Assembly: GCA_963662175.1 (NCBI GenBank)
Contig: OY759215.1
Location: 9,475,079 to 9,539,078, forward strand
Source of the DNA: Aradus depressus
Lineage: Eukaryota > Arthropoda > Insecta > Hemiptera > Aradidae
Length of the DNA stretch: 64,000 nucleotides
Reading direction: 5' to 3'
Shown: positions 32,520-43,659 of the stretch, piece by piece
How positions within the stretch are numbered: position 1 is the stretch's first letter
How the letters are laid out: every line of letters starts with the position of its first letter
The notes under the pieces: generated by a model
Told to the model about the DNA's origin: nothing
Databases searched by the model: none
What the model saw: the letters and a program-made list of their open reading frames with translations, nothing else
Made by a program: the position numbers and the translations under genes

Positions 32520-33025
32520 ATCTCTTAATACAGTTCCTCCACACCTTAGGTCAGTCAGTCGAATGTATGTTATGTTTAATCATTATTTTTCACTAATTGT
32601 CTTAAATTTATTTCTCTTATATATCATAATTTTTTTGTTTATTTCTTTTATTATTATTATTTTACTGATCTCTTTATTTATTTATAATTTTTTGTTTATT
32701 CATTTATATATTTTTTTATTTATTCATTTATAATTTATTTATTTATAATTGATTGATATATATTTACTTTTATTTTATGTTTTTATATATTGTTAGAGTT
32801 ACATTGTTTACTTTTCTTTTCTATATCTCGCACATTGGATCCTGATGAAGGACGTAATAACGTCCCGAAACATCGTTGTGATAAAGACACTTCCACAAGA
32901 GTTCAAAAATATTTATTTTTATAAAATTGAAAAATCTATTTACTTATAATAATAAAAAAAAAATTGACGTATCCTATTACCATGTATTGGTTTAATGGAA
33001 ATAAAATTATTTATTATTATTATTA
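32520..33025 (+). mobile_element. Penelope-like element 3' end with hammerhead-like motif
   Basis: Shares blocks in order with 48240-48760: 'cagttcctccacacctta', 'gttagagttacattg', 'tatatctcgcacattgg', the motif at 32842-32871, 'gacacttcc', 'aaaattgaaaaat' and 'ttgacgtatcctattaccat' + 'gtattggtttaatggaaata'. The motif is CTGATGA (32842-32848), a 6-bp hairpin GGACGT-aata-ACGTCC (32850-32865), then CGAAAC (32866-32871), the core order of a hammerhead ribozyme. No ORF remains. Assignment to Penelope-like elements rests on this motif and is an inference. Confidence 0.6.
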
Positions 33026-34011
33026 ATAAGCGCTCTAAAGATTATTAAAACTATTAGATTCTGCTCATAATATTCATACTTCACCAGTTTTACGAAGATG
33101 CCTTAGTTACAAAAAATGAAGAAAAAAAACACGTCATGTATCTGTGAGTATCACGAATTGCCAGTCAAAGGACTTAGGTTTGATGAGTTATTCCTAAATA
33201 TCCGAGTTTCCAGAACTAGACCGATACTAATCCGGAACGTTGAAATAATTGTGTTGTTCAATTCTAATGATAGAAATACAAATTTATGTGGTTATACTTA
33301 AGATATTTTGTATTATTACAGCAAATAGATAGCAGAGCCGTAAAATCTTTAATTGGGTGTGAACTGATATGACGTCGTACCTTTGTCCGGACGTGATATA
33401 AGCCAGATTTACCTCAAACCTTAAATACCGTCTTCTAGATAAGTCACCATAGTATTTTTTTCTGTGATAACAACTACTGTTAAATAAATCATCGATTGGT
33501 AAAATTATTATGAATAATTTTTGTTTGTTTTTGAGATACTGTAACCGACTTGTCCATGTATATTCATTATTCAAATTTAGTTGTAACTATTTGCATGGAA
33601 GTTCTACTGCTTTCTTTCGCTTGGAAGGGCTCATTTCCAAATTATTTTCGCGATTAAATAACACTTTACCAATACACCGAATTACTGGGAAACGAATTGT
33701 CTCCCACATTCTCACATCCGGACCGTAACGTAATAGTTAATTTGTTTAACCGAATAAATTAAGAAAAATATTTCCCCCCCTTTCCTCTGTCTGCCTATGC
33801 CAGTGTTTTTACCTGTTTATAAGGTAGAACCAAGAGGATGAAAACATTATGAAAGTTTTTAAGATTAATCAGCCCTGTTCTTAACAGAAAATGTTGTAAG
33901 CTAATTGGGGTAGAACTTATAACAACATAACTTAATTACATTATGAAAGTTTAGTCGAAAGTGCAATATACACAAAATTCTGGAACCAGGAGGTTTATAT
34001 ATATTTTTTTT
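33026..34011. other. unassigned
   Basis: Several short ORFs on both strands (61, 72 and 96 codons), none with a domain or splice context. 33330-33480 and 33620-33720 are a little GC-richer. Confidence 0.4.
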
Positions 34012-34262
34012 TGTGTCTCATTCATGGGCTCCAACTACGGTCATATTGTCTACAACCAGAGCGCTCTTACATCGCTCTGGTGAACAGCCGACTAGTGTTG
34101 GAATCCTAAATGTAGGCTACCCAAGGAGCCTTTAAAGAGTACTTGATATTCACAATTTTGGGACCGATGTTTAACGCCGCCTACGAAGGTTAGCGTGCTC
34201 AAGGTATTTCACCTGACCGATAAAAAATCGAAGGGCCTCGCTGGCATACGATATTGACGCTA
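34012..34262 (-). repeat. old SINE copy
   Basis: Strongly diverged: 'gtctcattcatgggctccaa', 'accagagcgctcttacatcg', 'ttgggaccgatgtttaacg' and 'gaagggcctcgctggca'. The tRNA head is unrecognisable. Confidence 0.75.
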
Positions 34263-35085
34263 CGACGGTTTGTTAAGAGGCAATTTTGTTTTAGGGTTTA
34301 TTTTCATAAGAATTAGCCGTAATTAAAAAAATACTCTGGTGCATCTCATCTCGATCAGAAATACATGTAGAATGCATTTGACGAGGTTAACGTTTGCCCT
34401 TGCGGTGGGTTAGTGAAGGGTGTACTAATAATTCTCGTAACATTAAACACACTAGCCGGGTGGGCTTTCTACAAGTTGTCACCTTGTTAAACAATAAAAT
34501 AATAAATGAAGCTTGATGAAGCATCGACGATATCATGAGAACATCATCAGAAAAAACAAGACTGGACTAAAGGCAGTTTCTGCATACCCTGCTGTTTGTG
34601 GTCGATGAGGTCTGACTGTCAGCATGCTCTAAGGAGATCTGTTCATGAAAAAGAGCTAGTCCGAGCTGAAAGAGTAGTAGGCAAGAAGGTAGTCAAGTCC
34701 AACTACCTGGGAACTTTGACAGGTTGGAATCGAGGATCTAACTTATTGTTGGACAAGAAACTAGCCATCTTCCAGAGGATTTGTTATCGAAGGCACAAGT
34801 TAGTACAAAAGGCGGCTGCTAGATTACGGTCATGTACTGTTTCGTAATTTCAAAGGAAGACATCAGTTTTCGCAAATCGATCTTAATCATTATGAATCCA
34901 ACCCTTGCAGTTTTTCCACAGACAGCAGACGAGGCTCCACATAGAAGTTTTACGCAAAAACTAGTTAATTACGATAAATTTAAAATGTATAAACCTTGTA
35001 ATAATTGTGTTTTGAGGAAAACTATTAAGTATCATTTTTGACTTTAAGACTATAAAAATACATACAGCATTTTAAAAATAGGTTT
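34263..35085. other. unassigned, includes 83-codon ORF
   Basis: The ORF at 34596-34847 is basic ('HEKELVRAERVVGKKVVKSN', 'FQRICYRRHKLVQKAAARL') with even codon composition. I do not recognise it. It might be a decayed transposon fragment. Confidence 0.3.
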
Positions 35086-35089
35086 ACGG

Positions 35090-35650
35090 CACCTCAAAAC
35101 CTTTTTTGGCTAGAAGTAAAATACTTCTGTGATCAGATCGATTACAATAATTAATGACTTTCACGTTTGAAGGTCCCCTGACCATTTTTGTGATGATCTC
35201 TGTCTGTGTGTGTGTAGGTGATTGGAACTTTGTGAGCGAGCGCTCATACACGATGATTCATGTACTAAAATTGACCCCACTTTCCTTCGAGGCCTAAGTA
35301 CATTTTACAAGATACCGCTTACATTTATGACTTAATCAAAAGTGTCTCCAAACAAAAATTGTAGAGAAAAAAAAAAGGCAGATTTTGTACTCAATAGAAA
35401 CCCCTGGTTTGCGAGACATGTGCCTTAAACTGTCCAGAAATGTCGTTTTGAAAACTTATTTTTTTTTTTACTTTTCCTTGATTTACCCTGAAAACGATCC
35501 GTCGTATTGTTCAATTGATTCTAGCCAAAAATGTTCCTTATTCTATTCTCAAACGCAAATGTGTTCTCAGATTTGAGATAGGACCATTACAATCAAAGTT
35601 ATAGCGCTCAAAATATTTCAAAATAATGATTAAATTGTAACACATAGCAA
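35090..35650 (+). repeat. dispersed repeat B copy
   Basis: 'gtgattggaactttgtgagc', 'ttttacaagataccgcttac', 'atgacttaatcaaaagtgtc' and 'gtttgcgagacatgtgcctt' match repeat B at 6.6-7.1 kb and relate to 45.9 and 49.0 kb. Confidence 0.5.
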
Positions 35651-36370
35651 TTAATGTTAAAATATCTTATTGTCGGTATTGTTATTGGTAACAATGGTGG
35701 GAGGTAGTGGATAACCAACGGGGAGGTTACAGGAAGATTATTCCGGCTCAAAATGCCCACTATGTATACTAATCTTCTTTATACCGACCACTTTTCCTCC
35801 CCCCTCTCAAAATCATTTCATACCGGCACAGTAAGTCCTGTAATGGACACATCATGTATATTTCACTATTAGAAAACAGACAGAGAACATCTGTTTTATT
35901 TTCACTATCCTTCTGGAAATATAGACTGGAAGTATTTTAAAATGAAATTGAGAGCCCAGTTTATCTCCGTGTGTCGGTCGGATTTGAATCTGAAGTTTAC
36001 ATTGGGGATGGGAGGGGAGCAGCTGAGCCCAGCTGAAGCCGTTTGTCATATAACCAAACAATGTAGCTGCGTCTAAATGGTCCCATCAGTCACCGGGATG
36101 AGACCAATTTGAAAATCATACACAACAGTGGGCTCAAGGGCTTAACTGGCTTGTCTGCGGAACTTTCAAAATATATACAGCAAAATTCTGTTATTGTTTT
36201 ATTTTGACAAGCAAACAGTCCAATATAAGCCCTGTCTGTCCAACGGTTCCAGAAGGGACAGTTGTCAACAGAGTGCTTCACAGTGCCCACAAGGGTCCAG
36301 AAGGAACAGCTGTCAAAAGAACTAAGGTGGAAACTCAAAACCTCATGAAAAAGAAAACTTAGTTGATTAA
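35651..36370. other. unassigned with small direct repeat
   Basis: A ~50-bp unit ('ggttccagaagggacagttg' / 'gggtccagaaggaacagctg') occurs twice at 36242-36320. The 82-codon minus ORF across it is not supported as a gene. Confidence 0.4.
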
Positions 36371-36415
36371 TTCACCCTGGGGAAGTACTTGGTCGGGGAT
36401 CCACCGACAACTTAT
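36371..36415 (+). repeat. repeat A outer tip
   Basis: 'attcaccctggggaagtact' followed by 'ggggatccaccgacaac'; only the end of the element remains. Confidence 0.65.
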
Positions 36416-36715
36416 CAAAGAACATTAGACCTATTAGTGAACATCTTGATCCTCCTATGGAATTCCGTGTATGTACAAACATTCTTTCTAGATGAAGTTA
36501 TTGTAACTTTTTCTTCTTAATTCTTGAATATAAGCACTCAATTTCCTCAAAATTGTAAGGAAAAATTCAACTAACCCAAAGCGCATATACATCAAAATAA
36601 AGTACCATATGCACGAGCACAACATAGCTTCTAAAGGAACAGATCGTTCAAACACTAACACTTCCACAGTAACTGTGGTGAACTGTTAACCTATCCTTGC
36701 CCTGTATAATAGATA
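36416..36715. other. unassigned
   Basis: AT-rich, no feature seen. Confidence 0.4.
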
Positions 36716-36850
36716 GTTATTGTGACTCATGCCCAGGCTATAACTATGAGGTCATATCGCCTACTACCAGAACGCTCTTTCGTCACTTTAGTGGAGCTTG
36801 ACTCAACTGCGGGAGTTCTAAATTTTGCTTACCCAGGTTTATGTTTAGGG
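36716..36850 (-). repeat. SINE fragment
   Basis: Distal body: 'tgactcatgcccaggctata' to 'ttttgcttacccaggttta'. Confidence 0.85.
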
Positions 36851-37514
36851 AGGTAAATCGACAATTGTCATGAAAAAGCGTTACAGTACCTTCCAATTAT
36901 ACATCGCTGTTGCCCAGGACAATACTAGCTTAGGTGTGCCGTTCACTAAATATTAGTTGAAGGACCGGATTTCTTGCCTAGGATAAAAGAAAACTGTATT
37001 AAAAAATTCGAATCTGTATCTTTTTTTCTTTTCGCTTAATATTTCCCTTCTATACAATTACTTGTTGCCCTCGGTTCTACTATCTCCCTTTAACTTGGTA
37101 CAAAGTTATAGTAATATAACATGAACAGTTCCCCGATGTCAAACACTCGTTAAAAGGGTTTCGAGGGAGATCTTCTACCATGGAACTCCTGAAAAAGTGT
37201 TAAACTGAGAAACAGAATTTATAAAGAATTCGGTTTCTTTTACTCAAATTAAAGCTTGATTTTTTTTTTTCATTCTTTTTTTTTTCTTAACAAAATCATT
37301 TAAAAAGAAATGATGCTACTTTACTAAGTTCTAAGTCTAGAGCGGGTAGGACTTAAGGAAAAGCCTTCTTAACAGTAAAAAACGATGCTAAGAAATACTT
37401 CGAGAAACTTATATTATTTTGTCCTGCAATTGGGAAAGTTGAGATGTAAAATGTTCTTTCTTTAGTACTGTGCTGCATATCAAACTTATAAGTAATTTTG
37501 AATGTACCAGTTAT
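36851..37514. other. unassigned
   Basis: AT-rich DNA with long T-runs near 37261-37287. No gene. Confidence 0.4.
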
Positions 37515-37688
37515 GTTTTTTTACTTGGCCAGCTGTACGAAGAATAGGGGAAGTTATGTAATCGGTCAGAAATTCGAAGTTGAGTTTCACAGGAATGTTT
37601 CCCGACCCCCAGATTCTTAAATGAAAAAAAAAAAAGTCTATGTGTGTCTGTGAATGAATGTATCAACCCGAAATTTTATCGAAAACTT

Positions 37689-37945
37689 AATTTAACTCCT
37701 TTTTTACTATTAGTTTATTTATTTATTATTTAATTTTATTATCATTATCTATTTTATTTTTATTTAATGGTATTTTCTTATTTACTTTCATTTATTTTGC
37801 TCTTGGTTCTATCCACTGTAGCACCTTTATCTCATCACTGATATTTCATTTTATTTGTTGCTCTGTCCAGTGACTGTCATGTATTTATTCTTAGGGAACC
37901 TCGGTCCCAGAATAAAATTTATTTTCATTTTTTATTTTCAATTTT
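37689..37945 (+). mobile_element. 5'-truncated LINE 3' end (same family as 62.25 kb)
   Basis: 'tgctcttggttctatccact', 'gtagcacctttatctcatca' and 'cctcggtcccagaataaaat' match 62905-63030 almost exactly. Only the 3' UTR is present, with a T/ATTTC-rich tail. Flanks 'attttatcgaaaact' and 'attttcaaaactc' look like a worn duplication. Confidence 0.8.
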
Positions 37946-38162
37946 CAAAACTCAATAAGTATGACGCCTATTGATTTTCTGCCAAATCGGCCAAAGGGAA
38001 TGAAGGTTAAGGGGTTTTAACACAAAATCTCTAATAACTGCCGATGTCACGAATGTATCGACACAAAATTCCATAAGTAAATTCAAAACCCGATAAGGAG
38101 AACATGTATTAATTTTCAGCGGAATCCCGGAGGGGGAGCAAAAAGTTTATTAATTAATTCGT

Positions 38163-38361
38163 GTTAATTTTTTTGGGTGTCTTTTTTTCTTTTACAATAT
38201 TTCGGGGCACTTTCACGTCCCTGCTTCTGGTCTGAACTCGTTCAAGAAGAGACGTGAAAGTATCCTGAAATATTGTAAAAAAGAAAAAAATAAGACACTT
38301 ATGGAAAAATAATGTCGAAAAAATTCGACATAGTAAAATCCCAGAGAAGCATAAGAAACAA
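38163..38361. mobile_element. 199-bp palindromic insert with 14-bp TSD
   Basis: Bounded by ATTAATTAATTCGT (38149-38162 and 38362-38375). It contains an almost perfect ~55-bp inverted repeat ('tgtctttttttcttttacaa' + 'tatttcggggcactttcacg' against 'gacgtgaaagtatcctgaaa' + 'tattgtaaaaaagaaaaaaa') around a ~30-bp loop. On the minus strand GGGACGTGAAAGTGCCCCGAAATATTG resembles the Penelope-like motif at 32.84 kb. Confidence 0.8.
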
Positions 38362-38415
38362 ATTAATTAATTCGTTGTGGGGAAGTACAATGCCGGTGAT
38401 TCAATCACCGACGAC

Positions 38416-39284
38416 TTTATTGAAACCCTGTGAGTTTCTAGAAACATCACTGAACGGATCTTCTGAGGGAATCTTTCAAAAACCGGCCTCATTTGAACTC
38501 AGGTTTTTAGTTAAATTTTACCCATTTTATTTAACTTTTTTGTTACATAAAGTGAAATAACCGTTAGAAAAAGGATTGGTTCGTGTTAACACCACGGATA
38601 GAAATGTATATAATTTCCTCTTGTGAGCAAGGAAAAAGACATTTCCGTCAATTTAAATTTGGTTGAGTGAACATCCCCCCCCAACCCTCCTACCCCCAAC
38701 TACGTTATCTAATTCAAACGTAAAAGGGTTTTCACGTTCCAGGGAACAGGGAAAATCGTCTGCTTTCAAGGAAAACTTTTTCATGAGCAGGTTTATTCTA
38801 TAAGGAATTTCATTGCTTTTACGGACCTACAGGTAAGCCACCTCAGGTAGGCAGGGGCTAGGCAATCTATAGTATGTTCAAAAAACATCGCCGAAGTAAG
38901 GAAACAAAATTTTAAAGCGAAATTGGACTTTCGGGAGTGAACTTTGCCACATTTTTCGTCTAGTTAAAAATTAACAGATTGTTAATCTGAAAACTGACTT
39001 TGTCTCAGTGCAATTTACCGGTCGATCGAATTTATTGATGTGTAAACATCCTAGCTTCAACCACCTCCAAAAAATCTCGTGCTGCAGTAATATCATAAGG
39101 CAGTGACGAAAAAGCGAGCGGATATACATCGAATTGTGGAAGTGATAGATGAGTTACTCCGTAGAGTGATCGTGGCTCTAGCTCTGACGGCGTATATACT
39201 TCGTTGTCGTGTTACGTTACTGATGCCAACTGCTGATACACGAGTCCGAGGCCATTCGGTTTTTTATAAGAAAGATTAGAAAAC
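38416..39284. other. unassigned
   Basis: No feature recognised. A GC-richer 39070-39250 has no ORF of note. Confidence 0.4.
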
Positions 39285-39373
39285 CTTGAGCACACCGTCG
39301 TTCGGATGGGACGTTAAGAGATGGTCCCGAGCCAGTACAATGTCAAGTAGGTACTCATTAAAGACTCCTGCTT
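39285..39373 (+). repeat. SINE fragment (mid-body)
   Basis: 'ccttgagcacaccgtcgttc', 'ggatgggacgttaagagatg' and 'gtactcattaaagactcctg'. Confidence 0.85.
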
Positions 39374-40775
39374 TAAATAATAATGCCCTAAATATTGTAA
39401 TTACTAATATTCTTATTTTAGTTATCATAAGATGAATACATTTCTTTTTTTACTAAAAAATGAAGTGAACAAATAAATATTGCCTATATTAAATCTTTAG
39501 CTACTGATATTTCATTTATTCCTTCTTTTCAAAAGAACACACAAACAATGTTTACACACAACTATGAAAGCAATAATTACTCACTTTTTTCCCCTACTGG
39601 TTATGCATAATTATTATCTATTATATTTTCGTCAAATCTATGATAGACATGGCAGACACATGTAGAAGAAAATCTTGGTTTAAATGAATGTTCAGATTTC
39701 AAATTTTGATTATATTAAAGCGAAACAGGTTTCACGATACCAAAGGAATAGTTGGCTTCCAAATCAAATCTCATACATCCTCACATCGGCCGACCTAAGG
39801 AACACCATTTTCTTGCGATCTAGGCAGAGGGTAAATAATTTTTTAGAAGCTATATTGACCATTCCATAGAAGACCTAAGCATTTAAGACTTCTAGCACTA
39901 AAGATATCACCTTAAAATAGCACAGAGAATACTGATGGCACTTTAACGAGCTGCTGATTATTATAGATTCAAATCGGCTGGCCTTACTTTAGTTCACTCT
40001 AACGCAACGCGATAAGGCAAACTACAAACTGGGTATATATATTCTCCAGTTTGTTATAGAGATACGCACATCCGTACGTTCACAGCAACAGAATAACAGT
40101 TTTCGATAAAATTCATGTAATACATCTATGGTCACAGGGAATAAGTTGTTAAGTCGTAAAATGGCCAAAATGAGTTAAGTGCACTGTGATCATCTCCCAA
40201 ACCATGTGCGCACTGTGAGGAAATTGGGAGCCCAGGACTCTAATACTTTCGGAATTATAAATATGTGGGTTTCTTAGTATATTGTGTATGTTCTCGGTTA
40301 AATCAACTTAATCTACTTCTTTGAGCAATTATTCACGAGATAACTGCATTTAACCATTTATTCAACTATTCCAAGTGATGAGGGTGTTTTCGGTTAAATC
40401 AACTTGCTCAACTTTCGAGAGGCATCATTCATGAGTATTTCAAAAAGTATGGTTAATAATTAGATAAGTGATGGGGAATGATTAGGTAACTACGGGAAAA
40501 TCCAAGAAAGGATTAACAATATTCATTTTCATTCACTCCTATAGATTTAGAAGATATATGATTAATAATGATGCAAACATAATTTATTTATTCCAAAAAC
40601 TGGATTTACACGATTAATGCAAAAGAAAAAAAGTGTATATTGCTGAATGGGAGGTGAAATACAAAATACACAGTTGGTGATGATGGAAAAATAAAAATAA
40701 TAGTCATCACCTGCAATGTACTTAATGAGTTGGTGCTGAGCCTGTGCTGTGAGTCATGTACCCTTTGTTCTAAAC
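39374..40775. other. unassigned
   Basis: A motif 'tcggttaaatcaactt' occurs twice (~40293 and ~40391), a diffuse ~98-bp repeat. No gene. Confidence 0.4.
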
Positions 40776-40874
40776 CAGGGTAGGCAACTACCACAGTAGT
40801 CGGGCTCATGTCCACCAGAGCGACCTGATAGTAGGCGATATAAGCTCGTAGTTCAAGCCCAGGCATGAGACACA
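40776..40874 (+). repeat. SINE fragment (distal body)
   Basis: 'agtcgggctcatgtccacca' to 'caagcccaggcatgagaca'; the middle is deleted. Confidence 0.8.
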
Positions 40875-41310
40875 AAAAAACATTAAGGCGTAGTCAAGGT
40901 CCACGCCGTAGATTTTCCGTGAAAACGTCGGGATAAAATCATTTTTCATTTTCTTTTCGATGCTGTAGCTCTTGCATTTGCTCGGCACTAGACTTTTTAG
41001 GTTTTTTAAATTCCTTTTGATGTGAGATTTCCTCTGATTTGCGTTTTCTATAATTCCGCGCATATTTACGATTCATATGAGACATCTTTAATTTTTTTTG
41101 CAATTTTCAATTTAATACCGATTTTTACATATATTTCGGCGAATATTTTTATTGTTTCACTTTGAGTCCTAGTAGTGCTCCTCAAGCTCTTTACAATGAC
41201 ATCCGAATCCACGTCCTATCTAAATGCGTTATGACGCTACACTAATTTCTAATTTTACACAACGCTAATTCGCAACAATCATCCGCCGGAGCCCATACTA
41301 GCCCGATAAC
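40875..41310. other. unassigned
   Basis: The overlapping minus-strand ORFs (85 and 89 codons) run partly through the SINE fragment and have no domain. Confidence 0.4.
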
Positions 41311-41588
41311 GTCAAAATAAACACTGCACAATAAACACGCACACACATGCTCTATCCATTGTGATCTCAACCGTTGTTATCACATTATTAGTCTCGTAGT
41401 TATTATCGATTGAAATCTGACGGTATATTGTAACACAAGAAAGTTGGACGTCAAAATAAACACTGCACAATAAACACTTACAGACATGCTCTATCCATTG
41501 TGATCTCAACCGTTGTTATCACATTATTAGTCTCGTAGTTATTATCGATTGAAATCTGACGGTATTTTGTAACACAAGAAAGTTGGAC
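41311..41588. repeat. tandem duplication, 139 bp x2
   Basis: 'gtcaaaataaacactgcaca' at 41311 and 41450; each copy ends 'aacacaagaaagttggac'. About four differences are visible between copies. Confidence 0.95.
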
Positions 41589-42831
41589 CGTCTATCACTG
41601 TGCTTAACGAGCGAATAGACGATTCCACGTCAAAAAATCAAGTTAAATGCTGATAAACTAAGATCCAAAACGCGCATAGAATTGTTTTATTACAAAAATG
41701 AGAAGAGAATATACATCTTCATAATATTTTACCCAAGAAGACCATAGATAAGTGTATTAGAACAGTTTTTTCCCTAAGGTGTCTGAATTATAAACTGCAT
41801 TGAATTTTATGAATTTTGAAAGTTCTGTCAAAGTTTGAATTGAGCCTTCGTTTTCTTCTCTTTGTGTTGAAAAATGTTAAGGCATTCATTCGTTGGAGAA
41901 ACAGTTTATGGAATATGAATTCAAGGTTCCTTGTAAAATATTTCAGAGCAGTCACTCTTCCTCAATACCCTGATGTCACCTTTCAACACTTTTCCAAAGG
42001 AAGTCAAATTAAAAGGAAATGGGCTTGCTTGGCTTTCCTTATTCCCGGAACTCAACAGTTTCCAAAGACCTGCCAAGCCAGTGTTTTGAGTTTATTATCT
42101 CCAAGTTTTCAATAAATGATAAATCCTTATTCAAAAATAATATTAAAAAGTTCTTTTCATCAACGGCGGCATTTTTGTTTCAAATTTTGTTTCTATTTTC
42201 GTCTTCTTTGAGATTTGTCCCTCCTCTCATTTCAGAAAAAAAAAATATCCTAATGTAGAGAAAGGCTTTTTCAATAACGTTTCAATGATTCATATTATGT
42301 TTCATCTTTGTAAGTTGAAACTTAAATAGTGGAGCCAAATTAAGCAGTGGTTGTATTCATTCTAAAATTTCTCACGAAGAAGCTAAGGAAAAATATAAGG
42401 TACTTGTACATATCTGCGTTTGTAATGCATTATTAAAATTAATAACTGTATTGTAATTGGATTATTATGCTGTTTAATGGATGATTAAAGTTAATTGTTC
42501 ATTAAATCTGTGGAATGAGTTTCCAAAACGTTCGCTAACCACATACAACCCATTAATCGGTCATTAAATTAACGAAATATATGTTCTTCTTGAATAATTG
42601 ATAAAAATTTCTGGAACAGTCCACATTATTTCTAATTTTCCCTGATTTGCCAGAACGTTTATAAATCATATGGAAGCCATTAAACTGTGATTAATTTAAT
42701 GAACAAATAATCCCCTTAAACTTTAAGAAAATGAACCAAATGGACAAACCTTGATTACATTGTGATTCTACGCTACAGATAATTTTCAGACAGTAAATAA
42801 CGTTATAAACAGTCAAAAAATTCATACCTTC
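41589..42831. other. unassigned
   Basis: Two overlapping plus ORFs (99 and 79 codons, 41816-42258) lack recognisable content. 42430-42720 is rich in short inverted ATTAA-type words. Confidence 0.35.
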
Positions 42832-43125
42832 ATGTACTTCTCCAGCTCGAATTAATTAATTCATATGTTCTCATGCTCTCCCTCTAAAACCAATCGACTG
42901 TTTTGGTTAAAAATAAATTTTCAATTTTAGGGACATCTGAAACCTCATTGTAAATTTTGTGACGATATATTCATTACCTTATCAATAACTAGAGTTTTTG
43001 AGTTAGAACCCTTCTCTGATCCCCCTTCGACCGATTTAGCGGAAAATTAATAAGTGTCGCACAGCATATACAATCTCATGTTGATGCATTCATTACATCG
43101 GCTGTTATTAGAGTTTTTGTGTTAA
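42832..43125 (-). repeat. repeat A copy, truncated
   Basis: 'catgtacttctccagctcga', 'taaaaccaatcgactgtttt' and 'cgatatattcattaccttat', ending inside the second sub-block. Confidence 0.75.
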
Positions 43126-43199
43126 GAGCTAATTACACCAGTTGGTTAGAGTGAACCGATTGTTCTTCACAAGTAAAATAGTAATCTAAAAATCAAATT

Positions 43200-43530
43200 G
43201 TGGGCGCCGGTAGCTCAGTGGTATGCGTGCTTGCCTTCTGAGCTCAAGAACGTGGGTTCGAAACCCTTAGTTTATTTTATCTGGGAGGTAAAATAAACTT
43301 AAGCACGCCGTCCTTCGGATGGGACGTTAAGCGATGGTCCCGAGCCTGTACGATGTCAGGTACTCGTTAAAGACCCCTGCCCAAGGTGAATAAAAATTTA
43401 GGGTAGGCAAAATTTACAGTAGAGTCGGGCTCATGTCCATGTCCACCAGAGTGACGAACGAGCGGTCTGGTAGTAGGCGATATGACCTCGTAGTTAAAGC
43501 CCGGGCATGAGTCATAAAACCTAACCTAAC
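43200..43530 (+). mobile_element. SINE, complete, 14-bp TSD
   Basis: 331 bp with box A 'tagctcagtggt', box B 'gggttcgaaaccc' and tail (CCTAA)3. Perfect TSD CTAAAAATCAAATT at 43186-43199 and 43531-43544. A few bases after box B are deleted compared with 43825-44175. Confidence 0.95.
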
Positions 43531-43659
43531 CTAAAAATCAAATTAAAGAAATATTTATTATTAATATAACAATTTGAAGCTGATGCGCATAAATTTAGTA
43601 ATATTAAACATCATTTTATCTTCAAACACCAATCAAATAGCTATTCCAGTAGTTTATAT

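Larger units (their letters stand above)
37515..38415 (+). repeat. repeat A copy carrying two insertions
   Basis: Starts 'ttacttggccagctgtacga', with 'gttatgtaatcggtcagaaa' and 'ccgaccccc'. It is interrupted by a LINE 3' end (37689-37945), resumes at 'ctcaataagtatgacgccta', is interrupted again at 38163-38361, and ends 'tgtggggaagtacaatgccg' + 'gtgattcaatcaccgac'. Confidence 0.85.

Noticed and set aside
43200..43275. Functional tRNA gene
   Set aside because: Boxes A and B are present but the cloverleaf does not close with a proper acceptor stem, and the unit continues into a SINE body with TSD.
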